A stretch of 52,240 bases of DNA from Anabaena sp. 4-3 (GTDB lineage Bacteria > Cyanobacteriota > Cyanobacteriia > Cyanobacteriales > Nostocaceae). The DNA lies in contig NZ_LUHJ01000069.1 of assembly GCF_001597745.1 (NCBI RefSeq), positions 1 to 52,240 on the forward strand, read 5' to 3'. Both the position numbers and the translations under genes were made by a program. Within the stretch, counting starts at the first letter, position 1, and each line of letters starts with the position of its first letter. The notes under the pieces are model-generated. The model saw only the letters and a program-made list of their open reading frames with translations. It had not been told where the DNA came from and made no database searches. Shown here in pieces: positions 1 to 9,377 of this stretch.

Positions 1-31
1 CTAACAGAGCAGTGGCAAATGAGACAGGAAG

Positions 32-60
32 CCTACACTTACTGCTTGCAGAAGTGTAGG
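32..60. repeat. Perfect 9-bp inverted repeat
   Basis: Two 9-base arms, CCTACACTT at 32-40 and AAGTGTAGG at 52-60, enclose an 11-base loop. It lies upstream of nagZ and is not followed by a T-run. It may be the end of an upstream transcript outside the window or one of the palindromic intergenic elements common here. Confidence 0.5.
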
Positions 61-124
61 TACTTCACGCTATGTTTTGTAGGTTGAATCTAAGCCATTA
101 GCTATCAATCCCAGGTCAAGTATT

Positions 125-1225
125 ATGCCAGTGTTACAGAATCTAGAACGCTTTGGACATCATCTGATTCTTGGCATTTCCGGGACTCAGTTAAGTGATG
201 AGGATAAACGCGCACTCAATGAACTCAAACCAATAGGGGTAATATTTTTCGGGCAAAATTTTGTGAATGGTGTTCCCTACAGAGTTTGGTTGCAAAGTTT
301 TCAGCAGTTAAGCCAGCAAATACGAGAATATACTGAACGCGCTTCTATGTTTTTTACTTTAGACCATGAAGGAGGGCGCGTTGTACGTACACCTTTACCA
401 ATTACCAGATTTCCTTATGCTTTGCTGTTGCGATCGCACTCACGGGAAGTAGCCAAAGCCACGGGTATAGAATTAAAATCCTTGGGGATTAACTTGTCTT
501 GGTCGCCCGTTGCAGATATTTTTTCTTATCCCCAAAATCCAATTATTGGCCCTCGTGCTTTTGGTATCACACCGGAAACTGCCAGTAAACACAGTATCGA
601 ATATTACCAAGGATTAAAAGAAGCCGGAATTTTGGGATGTGCCAAGCATTTTCCGGGACATGGCGACACTAACAAGGACTCTCATATTGAGTTACCAATA
701 CTCAATCTCTCTCTGGAAGAATTGCGAAGCAGAGAATTAATACCCTTTAAAGCTTTGATTGCGGAACAGATTCCCATCATCATGACAGCACATATTCTGT
801 TTCCGCAAATCGACCCTGATTTACCGGCGACGCTATCACGGGCTATCCTGAAAAATATCCTGCGGGAAGAACTGGGCTTTGAGGGTGTTGTAGTATCTGA
901 CGACTTGGATATGAGGGCTGTTGCCGATATGTTTACTCAAAGTGGTACGGTAGCGCGGGCGTTTTACGCTGGCTGTGATTTATTTATTGTCTCGCGCAAT
1001 ATCCATACTTCTTCAATTGAACATACTTATAAAATTGCTGAGGATTTTGTCGAGTCTTTAAATAACGGTAGCCTTGCAGAGTCTGTGGTAGAAGCAGCGA
1101 AGGAGAGAATTGAACAGCTATTAGCAGTTACTCCCCAATATGCGGTACAAATGTTAGATAAACAGACATTAGTACAGCACGCAGAATTAGCGATCGCTTG
1201 TACTTTTGAGGATGCCGTTTGTTAA
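125..1225 (+). CDS. nagZ: Beta-N-acetylhexosaminidase, glycoside hydrolase family 3
   Basis: This 366-residue protein removes N-acetylglucosamine from anhydromuropeptides or related beta-N-acetylglucosaminides during peptidoglycan turnover. Visible signatures are the GH3 motif KHFPGHG at residues 174-180, the following D-x-x-x-DSH stretch whose His187 is the NagZ-type general acid, and VVSDDLDM at 256-263, where Asp259 is the expected nucleophile. There is no signal peptide, so it should act in the cytoplasm like NagZ of Gram-negative bacteria. The length fits single-domain NagZ plus a short C-terminal tail. The ATG at 125 starts just before the conserved N-terminal region. It is a single gene ended by the hairpin at 1251. 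An AmpG-like permease and a GlcNAc kinase-like gene 32 kb away could serve the same recycling route, which is inference. Confidence 0.92.
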   Translation: MPVLQNLERFGHHLILGISGTQLSDEDKRALNELKPIGVIFFGQNFVNGVPYRVWLQSFQQLSQQIREYTERASMFFTLDHEGGRVVRTPLPITRFPYALLLRSHSREVAKATGIELKSLGINLSWSPVADIFSYPQNPIIGPRAFGITPETASKHSIEYYQGLKEAGILGCAKHFPGHGDTNKDSHIELPILNLSLEELRSRELIPFKALIAEQIPIIMTAHILFPQIDPDLPATLSRAILKNILREELGFEGVVVSDDLDMRAVADMFTQSGTVARAFYAGCDLFIVSRNIHTSSIEHTYKIAEDFVESLNNGSLAESVVEAAKERIEQLLAVTPQYAVQMLDKQTLVQHAELAIACTFEDAVC

Positions 1226-1250
1226 TGTAGATGGGCTTGATTTCTGAGTT

Positions 1251-1290
1251 TAGAGACGTTACGCCTAACGTCTCTAGATATTAAATTTTT
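1251..1290. terminator. Intrinsic terminator, nagZ / KTSC gene
   Basis: A perfect 11-bp stem (TAGAGACGTTA at 1251-1261 with TAACGTCTCTA at 1266-1276) and a 4-base loop precede an AT-rich stretch ending in a T-run. It sits between two convergent genes and could stop transcription from both sides, most clearly from nagZ. Confidence 0.75.
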
Positions 1291-1300
1291 TTGTTGAAAA

Positions 1301-1714
1301 TCAAATATAATCTAGGCGATCGCATTCATAGCGACCTTTAATTTCTTGGTTAAAAAATTGACCAACAGACTCTGCTGATTGTAAATCTTCCCAGGTTTCT
1401 GCTTCTACTCCTGAATATTCGTAAATTGCTCCGTTGTGAAACTCAACTTGCAATACTTGTTCATCACTACAGTAGCCTACAGCATTTGCCATTGATGAGC
1501 TAACTGGTAACATGGCAATTGGTGCTTCTACATAAGGTAATTCAGGAGTTTCGGCCACAATTTCATTTAGCTGTTGCAGTCCTTCAAAAGCTTGGACGGG
1601 TGCAGGAATTTCTAACAACTCCAGTTCTTCGCCTCGGTCGAGCAATAATTGTAAATATCCATCAGTATGAGCGATCGCTACTAAATTGCTCAAGTCGATT
1701 TTAGATAACTTCAT
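1301..1714 (-). CDS. KTSC domain protein
   Basis: This 137-residue protein ends in a KTSC domain (about residues 68-137). Visible marks are the LPVSSSMANAVGY start, the VEFHNGAIYEYSGV strand region and the terminal SVGQFFNQEIKGRYECD stretch. The domain is small, occurs widely in bacteria and sometimes at the end of lysyl-tRNA synthetases, and has no settled activity. The first ~65 residues are acidic and leucine-rich without a motif I recognise. An AGGAG-like site lies just before the start at 1714. It is a single gene, convergent with nagZ. Confidence 0.8.
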   Translation of the reverse strand: MKLSKIDLSNLVAIAHTDGYLQLLLDRGEELELLEIPAPVQAFEGLQQLNEIVAETPELPYVEAPIAMLPVSSSMANAVGYCSDEQVLQVEFHNGAIYEYSGVEAETWEDLQSAESVGQFFNQEIKGRYECDRLDYI

Positions 1715-1813
1715 GATGCTCTCCTGTTGGCTGGGGAAATCTAGACAATCAGAAATGTTTTAATACAGATGTACTAAATTAGCAGATGATTGTCAATCAG
1801 GTTCATCAAATCT

Positions 1814-2836
1814 TTAAAAACCCTGATATGCTTGGGTTGGAAGGATGGACATGGCACAGAGAGATAATATTTGTGTGACTAAGCGCGTTTCTAAGTCAGA
1901 AAATACTTCAAGATGGTTTTTACACAGCCAAAGATGGCCGATAATGCCTTGAGTGTCGAAAACTGGGTAAAGCAAAATTGTGTGTTTACAAGTGAAATCA
2001 AGATTTGATTCAGGTTCCCACCAGCAAAACTGAAAACTGGGTTCTGGTAGTGATTTTTGATAAAATTCGGCTAATTTTGCTAACCGTTGAGAGACATTAC
2101 AGGCTAAGGAATTATGATGAGCGATCGCATATTGATGCTTAATGGTACAATTTTTAAAATCTGAATCATAAGTAGTGAAGTAACAAGCCTCAAACTGTAA
2201 ACTCACTGCCAACTCTTGGACGACTAGCAGCCAAATATCTACGGGTGATTGTTCATAGATTGTAGTAGTAATTACCTGCATTGCATCTACTAAAGCGAGC
2301 GATCGCTGTAGTTGATTAGTCAATTCTAAAATATCTTCTTCATAACCTCGTTGAATTTTCTGTAACTCTGCTTCTATTTTTTGGCGTTTGATAATTTCTT
2401 TTTGTAGTTTTTGATTTTGTGCTTTTAGTTGTTTTTCTTGGTGGTGAATAATTAATTGATTGTTCACTCTAGCCAAAACTTCTGATTCTTGAAACGGCTT
2501 TGTAATATAATCAACTCCTCCCATATCAAAAGCTTTAATCTTATCTGCTGTTTGGTCTAAAGCACTAATAAATATAATAGGAATATCAGCAGTTTTCGGG
2601 TGAGACTTTAATTGTCTACACACCTCATAACCATTCATTTCTGGCATATTGATGTCAAGCAAAATCAAATCAGGAGGCTCAATTTGAGCAGCCTGAATCG
2701 CCATTTTACCACTAATAGTTTTTCTAACTTTAAATCCTCTTGATTCTAGGATTTTAGATAATAACCGCAGATTATCTGGCGTATCGTCAACCAGCAAAAT
2801 TGGCCCAGACTCATAAAAGTATTCAGGTAGAGACAT
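1814..2836 (-). CDS. Response regulator with coiled coil and GAF-like output domain
   Basis: This 340-residue protein has a receiver domain at about residues 13-130, with acid pocket Asp17/Asp18, phospho-acceptor Asp61 in LLDINMPEMNGY and Lys113 in ITKPF. A charged coiled coil follows (about 130-185), then a region of about 190-330 with a GAF-like pattern. No DNA-binding domain is visible, so output is probably protein-protein or through the C-terminal sensor. It lies 7 bp downstream of the phytochrome kinase in the same direction, so the two almost certainly share an mRNA and form a two-component pair. In the family, such REC-GAF regulators often feed a further kinase or cyclase, but none is encoded here. 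Confidence 0.88.
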   Translation of the reverse strand: MSLPEYFYESGPILLVDDTPDNLRLLSKILESRGFKVRKTISGKMAIQAAQIEPPDLILLDINMPEMNGYEVCRQLKSHPKTADIPIIFISALDQTADKIKAFDMGGVDYITKPFQESEVLARVNNQLIIHHQEKQLKAQNQKLQKEIIKRQKIEAELQKIQRGYEEDILELTNQLQRSLALVDAMQVITTTIYEQSPVDIWLLVVQELAVSLQFEACYFTTYDSDFKNCTIKHQYAIAHHNSLACNVSQRLAKLAEFYQKSLPEPSFQFCWWEPESNLDFTCKHTILLYPVFDTQGIIGHLWLCKNHLEVFSDLETRLVTQILSLCAMSILPTQAYQGF

Positions 2837-2843
2837 ATTTAAT

Positions 2844-5800
2844 TCACCCTGGGGAAGTTAAGTTAACAATTGTTTCTAGATGAAAGTTATCAACTAAATC
2901 TTTTAGTGCCTCAGCGAGTTGCTGCTCAGATGCAGGTATTTGATTAAATAAATTATAGAGTTTAGCATCGTCAATTAATAGCGCAGCTTCATGGACTTGG
3001 GCAATCCAATTAGCAGACATTACCTGTAAATCAGCAGCAGTGAGTTTTTGCAATTTCTTAGGAGTTTCAGGAGGAATTAGCAGAGAATTGTCTGCATAAA
3101 CATAGTGTAAATTTAAATATTGAGCCATTTTGTTAAACAAGACCGTTTCTTCAAAAGGCTTGGCTACAAAATCATCACAGCCAGCGTTTAATACAGCTTG
3201 TTTGTCTTCCTGAAAAGCATTTGCAGTCAGAGCAATAATTTTGATATCTTTACCTTCAGACATAGCTCTGATTTCTTTAGTCGCTTCATACCCATCCATC
3301 ACAGGCATTTGAATATCCATCCAAATAAGATGGGGTTTCCATTCTACACAAAGATTAATTGCTTCTAAACCATTTTCAGCAGCACACACTTCAAAACCAA
3401 CGGACTCTAAAAGTTTAACCATCAGTTGCCGATTTTCTTGAATATCTTCAACAATCAAAATTCGGTGAGGCGATTGTCCAGGTTCTAAACCAATGACTCG
3501 GCGAGTAACTTGTGTAACTGGTAAAACATCAATTTTATCCACCAATGTCAGTTGTACTTGACAACTAAAAGTTGTACCCTGACCAGGAAAACTCCGCACA
3601 GTCACATCACCACCCATCAGTTTGGCAAATTGACGGCTAATAGGTAGTCCAAGACCAGTACCCTGCATAAATTGCCGTCCACCTTTAGCCTGTATAAATG
3701 CTTCAAAGATCAGATCCATATCTTCCGGGGGAATTCCTGGGCCGGTATCTTCAACTTCAAAGACAATTATCACCTGATCTACAGGTGTTGTGGTAGAGGA
3801 AGAATTGAGATAAGAGACTCTGAGTGTAATATGACCAACAACAGTAAATTTAATCGCATTACCGATAAGATTAATGAGTATTTGTCTGAGTTTACCTTCA
3901 TCACCAAACACATACTGATTTACTTCTTGACCCAGATTGATTGTTATTTCTAAGCCTTTATCTGCGGCTTTCAGGGCGAACATTTCTCTAATTGAGTAAA
4001 TCAGACGATGTAAGTCAAAATAACTTTCATTTAAAGTTAGTTGACCAGCTTCAATTTTAGACATTTCTAAAACATCATTAATTAAAGCTAGTAAATGCTC
4101 ACCACTACGGCTAATGATATCTAAATTTTCTTGGTCTTCTGGCGATAAAGAACGATTACGAGTCATTAACTGAGTAAAGCCTAAAATCGCATTCAGTGGT
4201 GTACGTAATTCATGACTCATTTTAGCTAAAAACTGACTCTTAGCACGGTTAGCAATCTCCGCTTGTTCAGCCGCGAACTTTAAGGCTGCATGAGAAAATT
4301 CTAAGGCGGCAAGCATTAAATTATTCCGCATTTCTTGGGCAACTTCTAAATCAAAATGTTGCCAAGGCAATGATTTCTCTTTAACAGTTTCTTTCCACAA
4401 TTCAAAGGAGGTGCGTGGTGTTAAACGTAAATTATTCTTGGGATCAACAGATAAGGTTTGATTAGGATTACCTGCCCAATTAACTATTTGAATTTGTTCA
4501 GGTCTAAACCAGATAATGTGATATGACCTCTGATTGAGAACAATAGAAATGGCTAAAATACCACAGGCTATATTTTGAAAATTCTTGGCTTTTGGGTAAA
4601 TTTTTGGCAATGAATCTGTGTAAAAAATCTCTTGAGAATTGCGATTCATCAGCCAGTTGACGAGTTCATATATTGCCGCTTCACTAGGTGTATTACCTAA
4701 TACTGTGAGTTGTTCTTCTAATAAGATAACTGCACCTTGAGCCTGAACTATATCCAATAAATTAGTTTCATTGCGCTTGAATACATTACCAATGTAGTCA
4801 AGTTGATTGGCTAAAGATGCCCTCAGTTCTTCCTGAATTAATTTTACTTGTTGACGATAAATACCTAAATGCTTTTCTTGCTGTTTGACTAATTCAATAG
4901 ATGCAAATTTGCCGATAAATTCGCAGATTTTACGAATTTCATAATCTAGTTTTTTAGGTGTGTAATGATGACAAGCTATTAAACCCCACAACCTGTTTTG
5001 ATTAATGAGTGAGATAGACATAGAAGCAGCTACACCCATGTGTTGCAAATATTCTATATGCAAGGGTGATACACTCCTCAAGAATGCGCCACTTAAATCA
5101 AGCGGTGTATCTGTGATGGGGTTGTTTGTAGGAATTAATTTCACTGGCTGATAATTAAAATCGGGGATAAGTCTCAGCCATTTTTCATAGTAAAGTTGTC
5201 TTGCTATTCTAGGAATATCCGTAGCAGGATAGTGCAGTCCTAAATAAGTTTCGAGATGATTTTGTTTATCTTCAGCTACAATTACCCCACTATTGTCTGT
5301 TTCAAACTTATAAATCATTATCCGATCAAATTGCGTAACTTTTCGCACGCTTGTAGCAAGATTTTGATAGAGTTCGGATAAGTTTGATGAATTATTGATG
5401 TTAGCGATCGCCTTCTCTAAAATTTGATAATTTTCCAGATATTTACTGCTTTTTAAGAATGGCTGTGGTTCTAATTCCAGGATTAATACATTCTCTGAAC
5501 GATGCAGCATTCCTAAAAATGAGTTAGATTGATTTTTCGGCTGACACTTGCTACTACATTTGAGAGTAATTTCTATTAACGGAATCAAAGATAAATTTTT
5601 TTGTGTTAGATATTGCTTGATAATTCTTATCGTTGCTGTGGGGATTAAAAAACTTAAATTTTTCCCCAGTAAAAACTTAGCATCGATTCCTAAATAATCA
5701 CGCGTATTCTCACTAACTTGTAAAATATTTAACTCTGGTTCCTGCAAGACTATCAGCATACCATGAGGCTGTATACTGCCCGGTATATTAATTGGGTCTT

Positions 5801-5849
5801 GTTCACAGTTATTCAGATAAATTTGCTCTAATAATTTAATATTTTTCAT
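2844..5849 (-). CDS. Bacteriophytochrome hybrid histidine kinase (PAS-GAF-PHY-HisKA-HATPase-REC)
   Basis: This 1001-residue photoreceptor should autophosphorylate under red/far-red control. The PAS start carries NCEQDPINIPGSIQPHG with Cys15, the biliverdin-attaching cysteine of BphP-type phytochromes. In the GAF domain the PATDIP motif is at 208-213. In SVSPLHIEYL (259-268) the phycocyanobilin cysteine of Cph1-type proteins is replaced by Leu263, while the next His264 is kept. This predicts biliverdin as chromophore. The PHY domain shows PRTSFELW (478-485). The HisKA H-box is at MSHELRTP with His546, followed by N, G1 and G2 boxes of the ATPase. A receiver domain (about 800-920, IWMDIQMPVMDG) makes it a hybrid kinase, with a ~70-residue tail after it. 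It is transcribed with the downstream response regulator and points away from psbA. Confidence 0.93.
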   Translation of the reverse strand: MKNIKLLEQIYLNNCEQDPINIPGSIQPHGMLIVLQEPELNILQVSENTRDYLGIDAKFLLGKNLSFLIPTATIRIIKQYLTQKNLSLIPLIEITLKCSSKCQPKNQSNSFLGMLHRSENVLILELEPQPFLKSSKYLENYQILEKAIANINNSSNLSELYQNLATSVRKVTQFDRIMIYKFETDNSGVIVAEDKQNHLETYLGLHYPATDIPRIARQLYYEKWLRLIPDFNYQPVKLIPTNNPITDTPLDLSGAFLRSVSPLHIEYLQHMGVAASMSISLINQNRLWGLIACHHYTPKKLDYEIRKICEFIGKFASIELVKQQEKHLGIYRQQVKLIQEELRASLANQLDYIGNVFKRNETNLLDIVQAQGAVILLEEQLTVLGNTPSEAAIYELVNWLMNRNSQEIFYTDSLPKIYPKAKNFQNIACGILAISIVLNQRSYHIIWFRPEQIQIVNWAGNPNQTLSVDPKNNLRLTPRTSFELWKETVKEKSLPWQHFDLEVAQEMRNNLMLAALEFSHAALKFAAEQAEIANRAKSQFLAKMSHELRTPLNAILGFTQLMTRNRSLSPEDQENLDIISRSGEHLLALINDVLEMSKIEAGQLTLNESYFDLHRLIYSIREMFALKAADKGLEITINLGQEVNQYVFGDEGKLRQILINLIGNAIKFTVVGHITLRVSYLNSSSTTTPVDQVIIVFEVEDTGPGIPPEDMDLIFEAFIQAKGGRQFMQGTGLGLPISRQFAKLMGGDVTVRSFPGQGTTFSCQVQLTLVDKIDVLPVTQVTRRVIGLEPGQSPHRILIVEDIQENRQLMVKLLESVGFEVCAAENGLEAINLCVEWKPHLIWMDIQMPVMDGYEATKEIRAMSEGKDIKIIALTANAFQEDKQAVLNAGCDDFVAKPFEETVLFNKMAQYLNLHYVYADNSLLIPPETPKKLQKLTAADLQVMSANWIAQVHEAALLIDDAKLYNLFNQIPASEQQLAEALKDLVDNFHLETIVNLTSPG

Positions 5850-6254
5850 TTTTATTAATTTATGTTAATTGTTATTTATGTTTTGTTAGATTATGCTAAT
5901 TGCTAATCAAGCTACTTAGCTAAAATCTTGTTTTTTAGCAAAACTTAACTCTTTTTCAGTTGAGATTATTTTAATTAATTAAGTAAAAAAAATATATAAT
6001 AACTAATCATTATATAATATCACAATATAATTTATTTAACCAAAGCTTAACTTTTTATAAACAAGGTGATTTGAAAGCAAATTATATTTACTTTTCTGTG
6101 TAAAATACCGAATTTATACTATGTTTCAAGAGGAACGACAATGATTAGCGATAGCGCATAACAGTAAAATTACTGAAATCTTAGTCCAGCAAATTAACTA
6201 CATATCCCAATATATCAAGCAATTATCTATTTATTAAGACATTTAGATGCTAGT

Positions 6255-6354
6255 TTAGGGAACACCAAGAAATAAATATTTTCTGAGTATGGCTAGGGTT
6301 GCTCGTACTGACTTACCCTAAATTTTAGATATTTTTTGCTCTGGAAGTCTCTAA
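6255..6354 (+). repeat. Short palindromic intergenic element, family A (copy 1)
   Basis: It begins TTAGGGAACACCAAGAAATA and ends with a GCTCTGGAAGTCTCTAA-like edge. The same edges flank the copies at 10121-10260 and 29427-29699. This copy is shorter (about 100 bp versus 140 bp) and diverged in the middle. It encodes no protein and looks like a MITE-type or repeat-type non-autonomous element. Confidence 0.65.
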
Positions 6355-6626
6355 TGCAAATATCAGCTATGCTCACTGGGGATAAGGTATTACTTTTAAC
6401 TATTTATAAGTTATTATGACGAAATATTAGTAAACCTTAATTAAAGTTTATGGAAAAATATAAATTTTTAATGTAAAACCGGACTTATAGAGCCGGGAAA
6501 AGTTTCCCCGTGATTTTACCATCTCCCTGGGGAAATTCATCAGCAATATTTTGAGTGTGAGGCAGGTAAGCAGAATCCCGGCGATTAGGGAGAAGGTATT
6601 TGGCAAAAGTCATTAAAAACAGCGTA

Positions 6627-6651
6627 TTTCTCAATTTTATTTCTTGAGAAA
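6627..6651. promoter_or_regulatory. Inverted repeat in the psbA leader
   Basis: TTTCTCAA (6627-6634) and TTGAGAAA (6644-6651) form a perfect 8-bp dyad with a 9-base spacer, ending 33 bases before the psbA ATG at 6685. Its position suits a regulator site or an mRNA leader hairpin affecting psbA expression; the sequence does not decide which. Confidence 0.45.
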
Positions 6652-6684
6652 GATTGTTGTTTGCACTTTATCAATACCATAGCC

Positions 6685-7743
6685 ATGACTTCAATTTTAG
6701 AAAGAAGGGAAAACGGTAGCTTTTGGGATCGGTTCTGTCAATGGATTACTAGCACCGATAATCGGCTATATATTGGCTGGTTTGGGGTGTTGATGATTCC
6801 TACCCTGTTAACTGCTACCACCTGTTTTATCATCGCCTTTATTGCTGCGCCACCCGTCGATATTGACGGCATTCGAGAGCCTGTTTCTGGTTCTTTGTTA
6901 TACGGCAATAACATCATCACTGGTGCTGTTGTACCTACATCCAACGCCATTGGTTTGCACTTTTACCCGATTTGGGAAGCGGCATCAATGGATGAATGGC
7001 TATACAATGGCGGCCCTTATCAACTGATTATTTTGCATTTCTTGATCGGTATTTTTTGCTGGTTGGGTCGTCAATGGGAGTTAAGTTACCGTTTAGGGAT
7101 GCGTCCTTGGATTTGTGTGGCTTACTCTGCACCTGTAGCGGCTGCTACTTCTGTTTTCTTAATTTACCCCATTGGTCAAGGTAGCTTTTCTGATGGGATG
7201 CCTTTGGGCATTAGCGGCACTTTTAATTTCATGTTTGTCTTCCAAGCCGAGCATAATATTCTCATGCACCCATTCCACATGCTGGGTGTGGTGGGGGTGT
7301 TCGGTGGGGCTTTGTTCTCTGCTATGCACGGTTCTTTGGTGTCTTCTTCTCTGGTGAGGGAGACGACAGAGGTTGAGTCGGTTAATTATGGTTATAAGTT
7401 TGGTCAAGAACAAGAAACTTATAGCATTGTGGCGGCTCATGGTTATTTTGGGCGGTTAATTTGGCAATATGCCAGTTTTAACAATTCCCGTTCTTTGCAT
7501 TTCTTCTTGGCGGCTTGGCCTGTTGTGGGGATTTGGTTCACGGCTTTGGGTATCAGTACAATGGCGTTTAATTTGAATGGGTTTAATTTTAACCATTCGA
7601 TTCTGGATTCTCATGGTCGTGTGATTAATACTTGGGCTGATGTGTTGAATCGGGCTAATTTGGGGATTGAAGTGATGCACGAGCGTAATGCTCACAATTT
7701 CCCGTTAGATTTAGCTTGTGGTGAGGCTGTACCTCTGGGTTAA
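6685..7743 (+). CDS. psbA: Photosystem II D1 protein, divergent isoform
   Basis: This 352-residue D1 reaction-centre protein binds P680, pheophytin, QB and the Mn4CaO5 cluster in thylakoids. The start is ATG 6685, which restores canonical D1 numbering (RRE at 7-9, WFG at 32-34); the in-frame TTG at 6661 would add eight atypical residues. All key residues are in place: Tyr161, Asp170, Glu189, His190, His198, His215, Ser264, His272, His332, Glu333, His337, Asp342 and Ala344. The C-terminal extension after Ala344 is only 8 residues instead of the usual 16. Gln130 is present. Unusual positions are Leu117, Ile123, Phe124, Trp126 (usually Tyr), Thr155 (usually Phe), Met199, Ser212 and Trp260. Gly80, Phe158 and Thr286 are standard, arguing against the microaerobic D1' form. 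It is therefore probably a conditionally expressed isoform rather than the main D1. Confidence 0.95.
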   Translation: MTSILERRENGSFWDRFCQWITSTDNRLYIGWFGVLMIPTLLTATTCFIIAFIAAPPVDIDGIREPVSGSLLYGNNIITGAVVPTSNAIGLHFYPIWEAASMDEWLYNGGPYQLIILHFLIGIFCWLGRQWELSYRLGMRPWICVAYSAPVAAATSVFLIYPIGQGSFSDGMPLGISGTFNFMFVFQAEHNILMHPFHMLGVVGVFGGALFSAMHGSLVSSSLVRETTEVESVNYGYKFGQEQETYSIVAAHGYFGRLIWQYASFNNSRSLHFFLAAWPVVGIWFTALGISTMAFNLNGFNFNHSILDSHGRVINTWADVLNRANLGIEVMHERNAHNFPLDLACGEAVPLG

Positions 7744-7798
7744 ACGCAAAGGGGCGCGGAGGAAACGCGGAGGATTAGGTGAGGAGTTGGTGTTGAGG

Positions 7799-7829
7799 AA
7801 AAACGCTCTCTGTTTTGGGGGCGTTTTTT
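7799..7829 (+). terminator. Intrinsic terminator after psbA
   Basis: AAAAACGC (7799-7806) pairs with GCGTTTTT (7821-7828) and is followed by further T. It lies 56 bases after the psbA stop and separates psbA from the malic enzyme gene. Confidence 0.65.
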
Positions 7830-7922
7830 GAGTGGGGTGGAAAAATTTGGGATTTTAGTTTTAGTTTTGATGTTTACTGCGGAATTCAATATACAATCTA
7901 AGATTTAAAATCTCTAATCGAA

Positions 7923-9314
7923 ATGACAAACCTAACTCCTAATTCCAGTTTTAGTGTGACTCTGCGGTTGCAAATTCCCAATCGTGTGGGGATGTTGGCG
8001 GCGATCGCTCAATCTATTGCGACTACTGGCGGCAATATCGGTACAATCGATTTAATTGAGCAAACTCGTCAAGTTTCTATTCGTGACTTGAATGTTGATG
8101 CTGCTAGCACTGAACACGCGGAAACGATTGTGCAAGCAGTTAAGGCTATACCTGATGTTCAGGTGTTGAGTGTTTATGACCGCACGTTTAATTTACATCG
8201 GGGTGGTAAGATTAGCATTGCTAGCCGGATTCCGCTTAAGAGTGTGTCTGATTTGGCAATGGCTTATACTCCAGGGGTGGGGCGCGTTTGTACTGCGATC
8301 GCTCAAGACCCGGCAGAGGTTTATAATTTAACTATTAAACAAAATACTGTTGCTATTGTCACTGATGGTAGTGCGGTTTTAGGTTTGGGTAATCTCGGCC
8401 CCCATGCAGCTTTACCTGTGATGGAAGGTAAGGCAATGTTGTTTAAGGAATTTGCGGGAATTGATGCGTTTCCTATTTGTTTGAATACTCAAGATACAGA
8501 TGAGATTATCCAAACGGTGAAAAATATCGCGCCTGTATTTGGGGGGGTGAATTTGGAGGATATCGCCGCGCCTCGTTGTTTTGAAATTGAACAGCGATTA
8601 CGAAAAGAGTTAGATATACCTGTTTTTCATGATGACCAACATGGTACAGCTATTGTCACTTTAGCGGCGTTATTTAATGCTCTGAAATTAGTCCAAAAAT
8701 CAATTACAGATATCCGCATTATCATTAATGGTGCGGGTGCGGCTGGGGTAGCGATCGCCCGTCTGTTGCGGAAAGCAGGAGCCGAAAAAATCTGGATGTG
8801 CGACTCTAAGGGCATTATATCTACTTCTCGCACTGATTTGAATGAAGAAAAACAAGAATTTGCTGTTAAAGCTCAAGGTACACTAGCGGGTGCTGTACAA
8901 GGCGCAGATGTGTTTATTGGGGTGAGTGCGCCGGGTGTGTTAACACCAGAAATGGTGAAATCTATGGCTAAAGATCCGATTATCTTTGCTATGGCTAACC
9001 CTATTCCTGAGATTCAGCCGGAATTAGTGACTAAAGATGTGGCTGTTATTGCTACCGGGCGTAGTGATTACCCTAACCAAATTAATAACGTTTTGGCTTT
9101 CCCTGGCGTGTTCCGGGGTGCTTTAGATTGTGGGGCGCAGACAATTACTACTACCATGTATTTACAAGCGGCGACTGCGATCGCTTCTTTAGTTAGCCCC
9201 TCAGAGTTAAATCGGGAACATATTATTCCTTCCGTGTTTGATCAGCGTGTTGTGTCTGCTGTATCTGCGGCTGTACAACAAGCAGCCCGCGAAGAAGGAA
9301 TTGCCCGCAGCTAA
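7923..9314 (+). CDS. Malic enzyme with N-terminal ACT domain
   Basis: This 463-residue enzyme should decarboxylate malate to pyruvate with reduction of NAD(P). An ACT domain fills about residues 8-85 ([20 protein letters not shown]), a fold that binds amino acids or other effectors and is common in cyanobacterial malic enzymes. The malic domain follows, with [22 protein letters not shown] and the catalytic HDDQHGTA stretch. The Rossmann domain carries [14 protein letters not shown]. The length fits the short bacterial type (about 390) plus the ACT domain. Cofactor preference cannot be told from sequence by eye. It follows psbA in the same direction but behind a terminator, so it probably has its own promoter in the 180-base gap. 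Confidence 0.92.
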   Translation: MTNLTPNSSFSVTLRLQIPNRVGMLAAIAQSIATTGGNIGTIDLIEQTRQVSIRDLNVDAASTEHAETIVQAVKAIPDVQVLSVYDRTFNLHRGGKISIASRIPLKSVSDLAMAYTPGVGRVCTAIAQDPAEVYNLTIKQNTVAIVTDGSAVLGLGNLGPHAALPVMEGKAMLFKEFAGIDAFPICLNTQDTDEIIQTVKNIAPVFGGVNLEDIAAPRCFEIEQRLRKELDIPVFHDDQHGTAIVTLAALFNALKLVQKSITDIRIIINGAGAAGVAIARLLRKAGAEKIWMCDSKGIISTSRTDLNEEKQEFAVKAQGTLAGAVQGADVFIGVSAPGVLTPEMVKSMAKDPIIFAMANPIPEIQPELVTKDVAVIATGRSDYPNQINNVLAFPGVFRGALDCGAQTITTTMYLQAATAIASLVSPSELNREHIIPSVFDQRVVSAVSAAVQQAAREEGIARS

Positions 9315-9327
9315 TTAATTTCAACAT

Positions 9328-9351
9328 GGGATGGGCTAATGGTTCCATCCC
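9328..9351 (+). terminator. Possible hairpin after the malic enzyme gene
   Basis: GGGATGG (9328-9334) pairs with CCATCCC (9345-9351) a few bases after the malic enzyme stop. It lacks a clean T-run, so terminator function is plausible, not certain. Confidence 0.4.
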
Positions 9352-9377
9352 TCATCTCCAGAGTTCTAAATTTTACT

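Larger units (their letters stand above)
5850..6684. other. Intergenic region between the phytochrome gene and psbA
   Basis: This is an 830-base AT-rich stretch between divergent genes. It contains a ~100-bp copy of the intergenic palindromic element (6255-6354), an imperfect inverted repeat with arms near 6507-6516 and 6527-6536 (TTTCCCC and GGGGAAA), and a perfect inverted repeat just upstream of psbA (6627-6651). I see no additional gene. Both promoters must lie here, but I cannot place -10/-35 boxes with confidence. Confidence 0.6.

Noticed and set aside
6738-7695. Several open frames of 60-93 codons on both strands inside psbA
   Set aside because: They are shadows of the highly conserved psbA frame, with no independent start signals or protein character.
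6685-7743. psbA as chlorophyll f synthase or microaerobic D1'
   Set aside because: All Mn and Tyr161-pair residues are present, unlike ChlF. Gly80, Phe158 and Thr286 are standard, unlike D1'.
2844-7743. A far-red light photoacclimation cluster
   Set aside because: There are no additional far-red photosystem or allophycocyanin paralogs, and the phytochrome/regulator pair does not show the three-gene regulator set expected.
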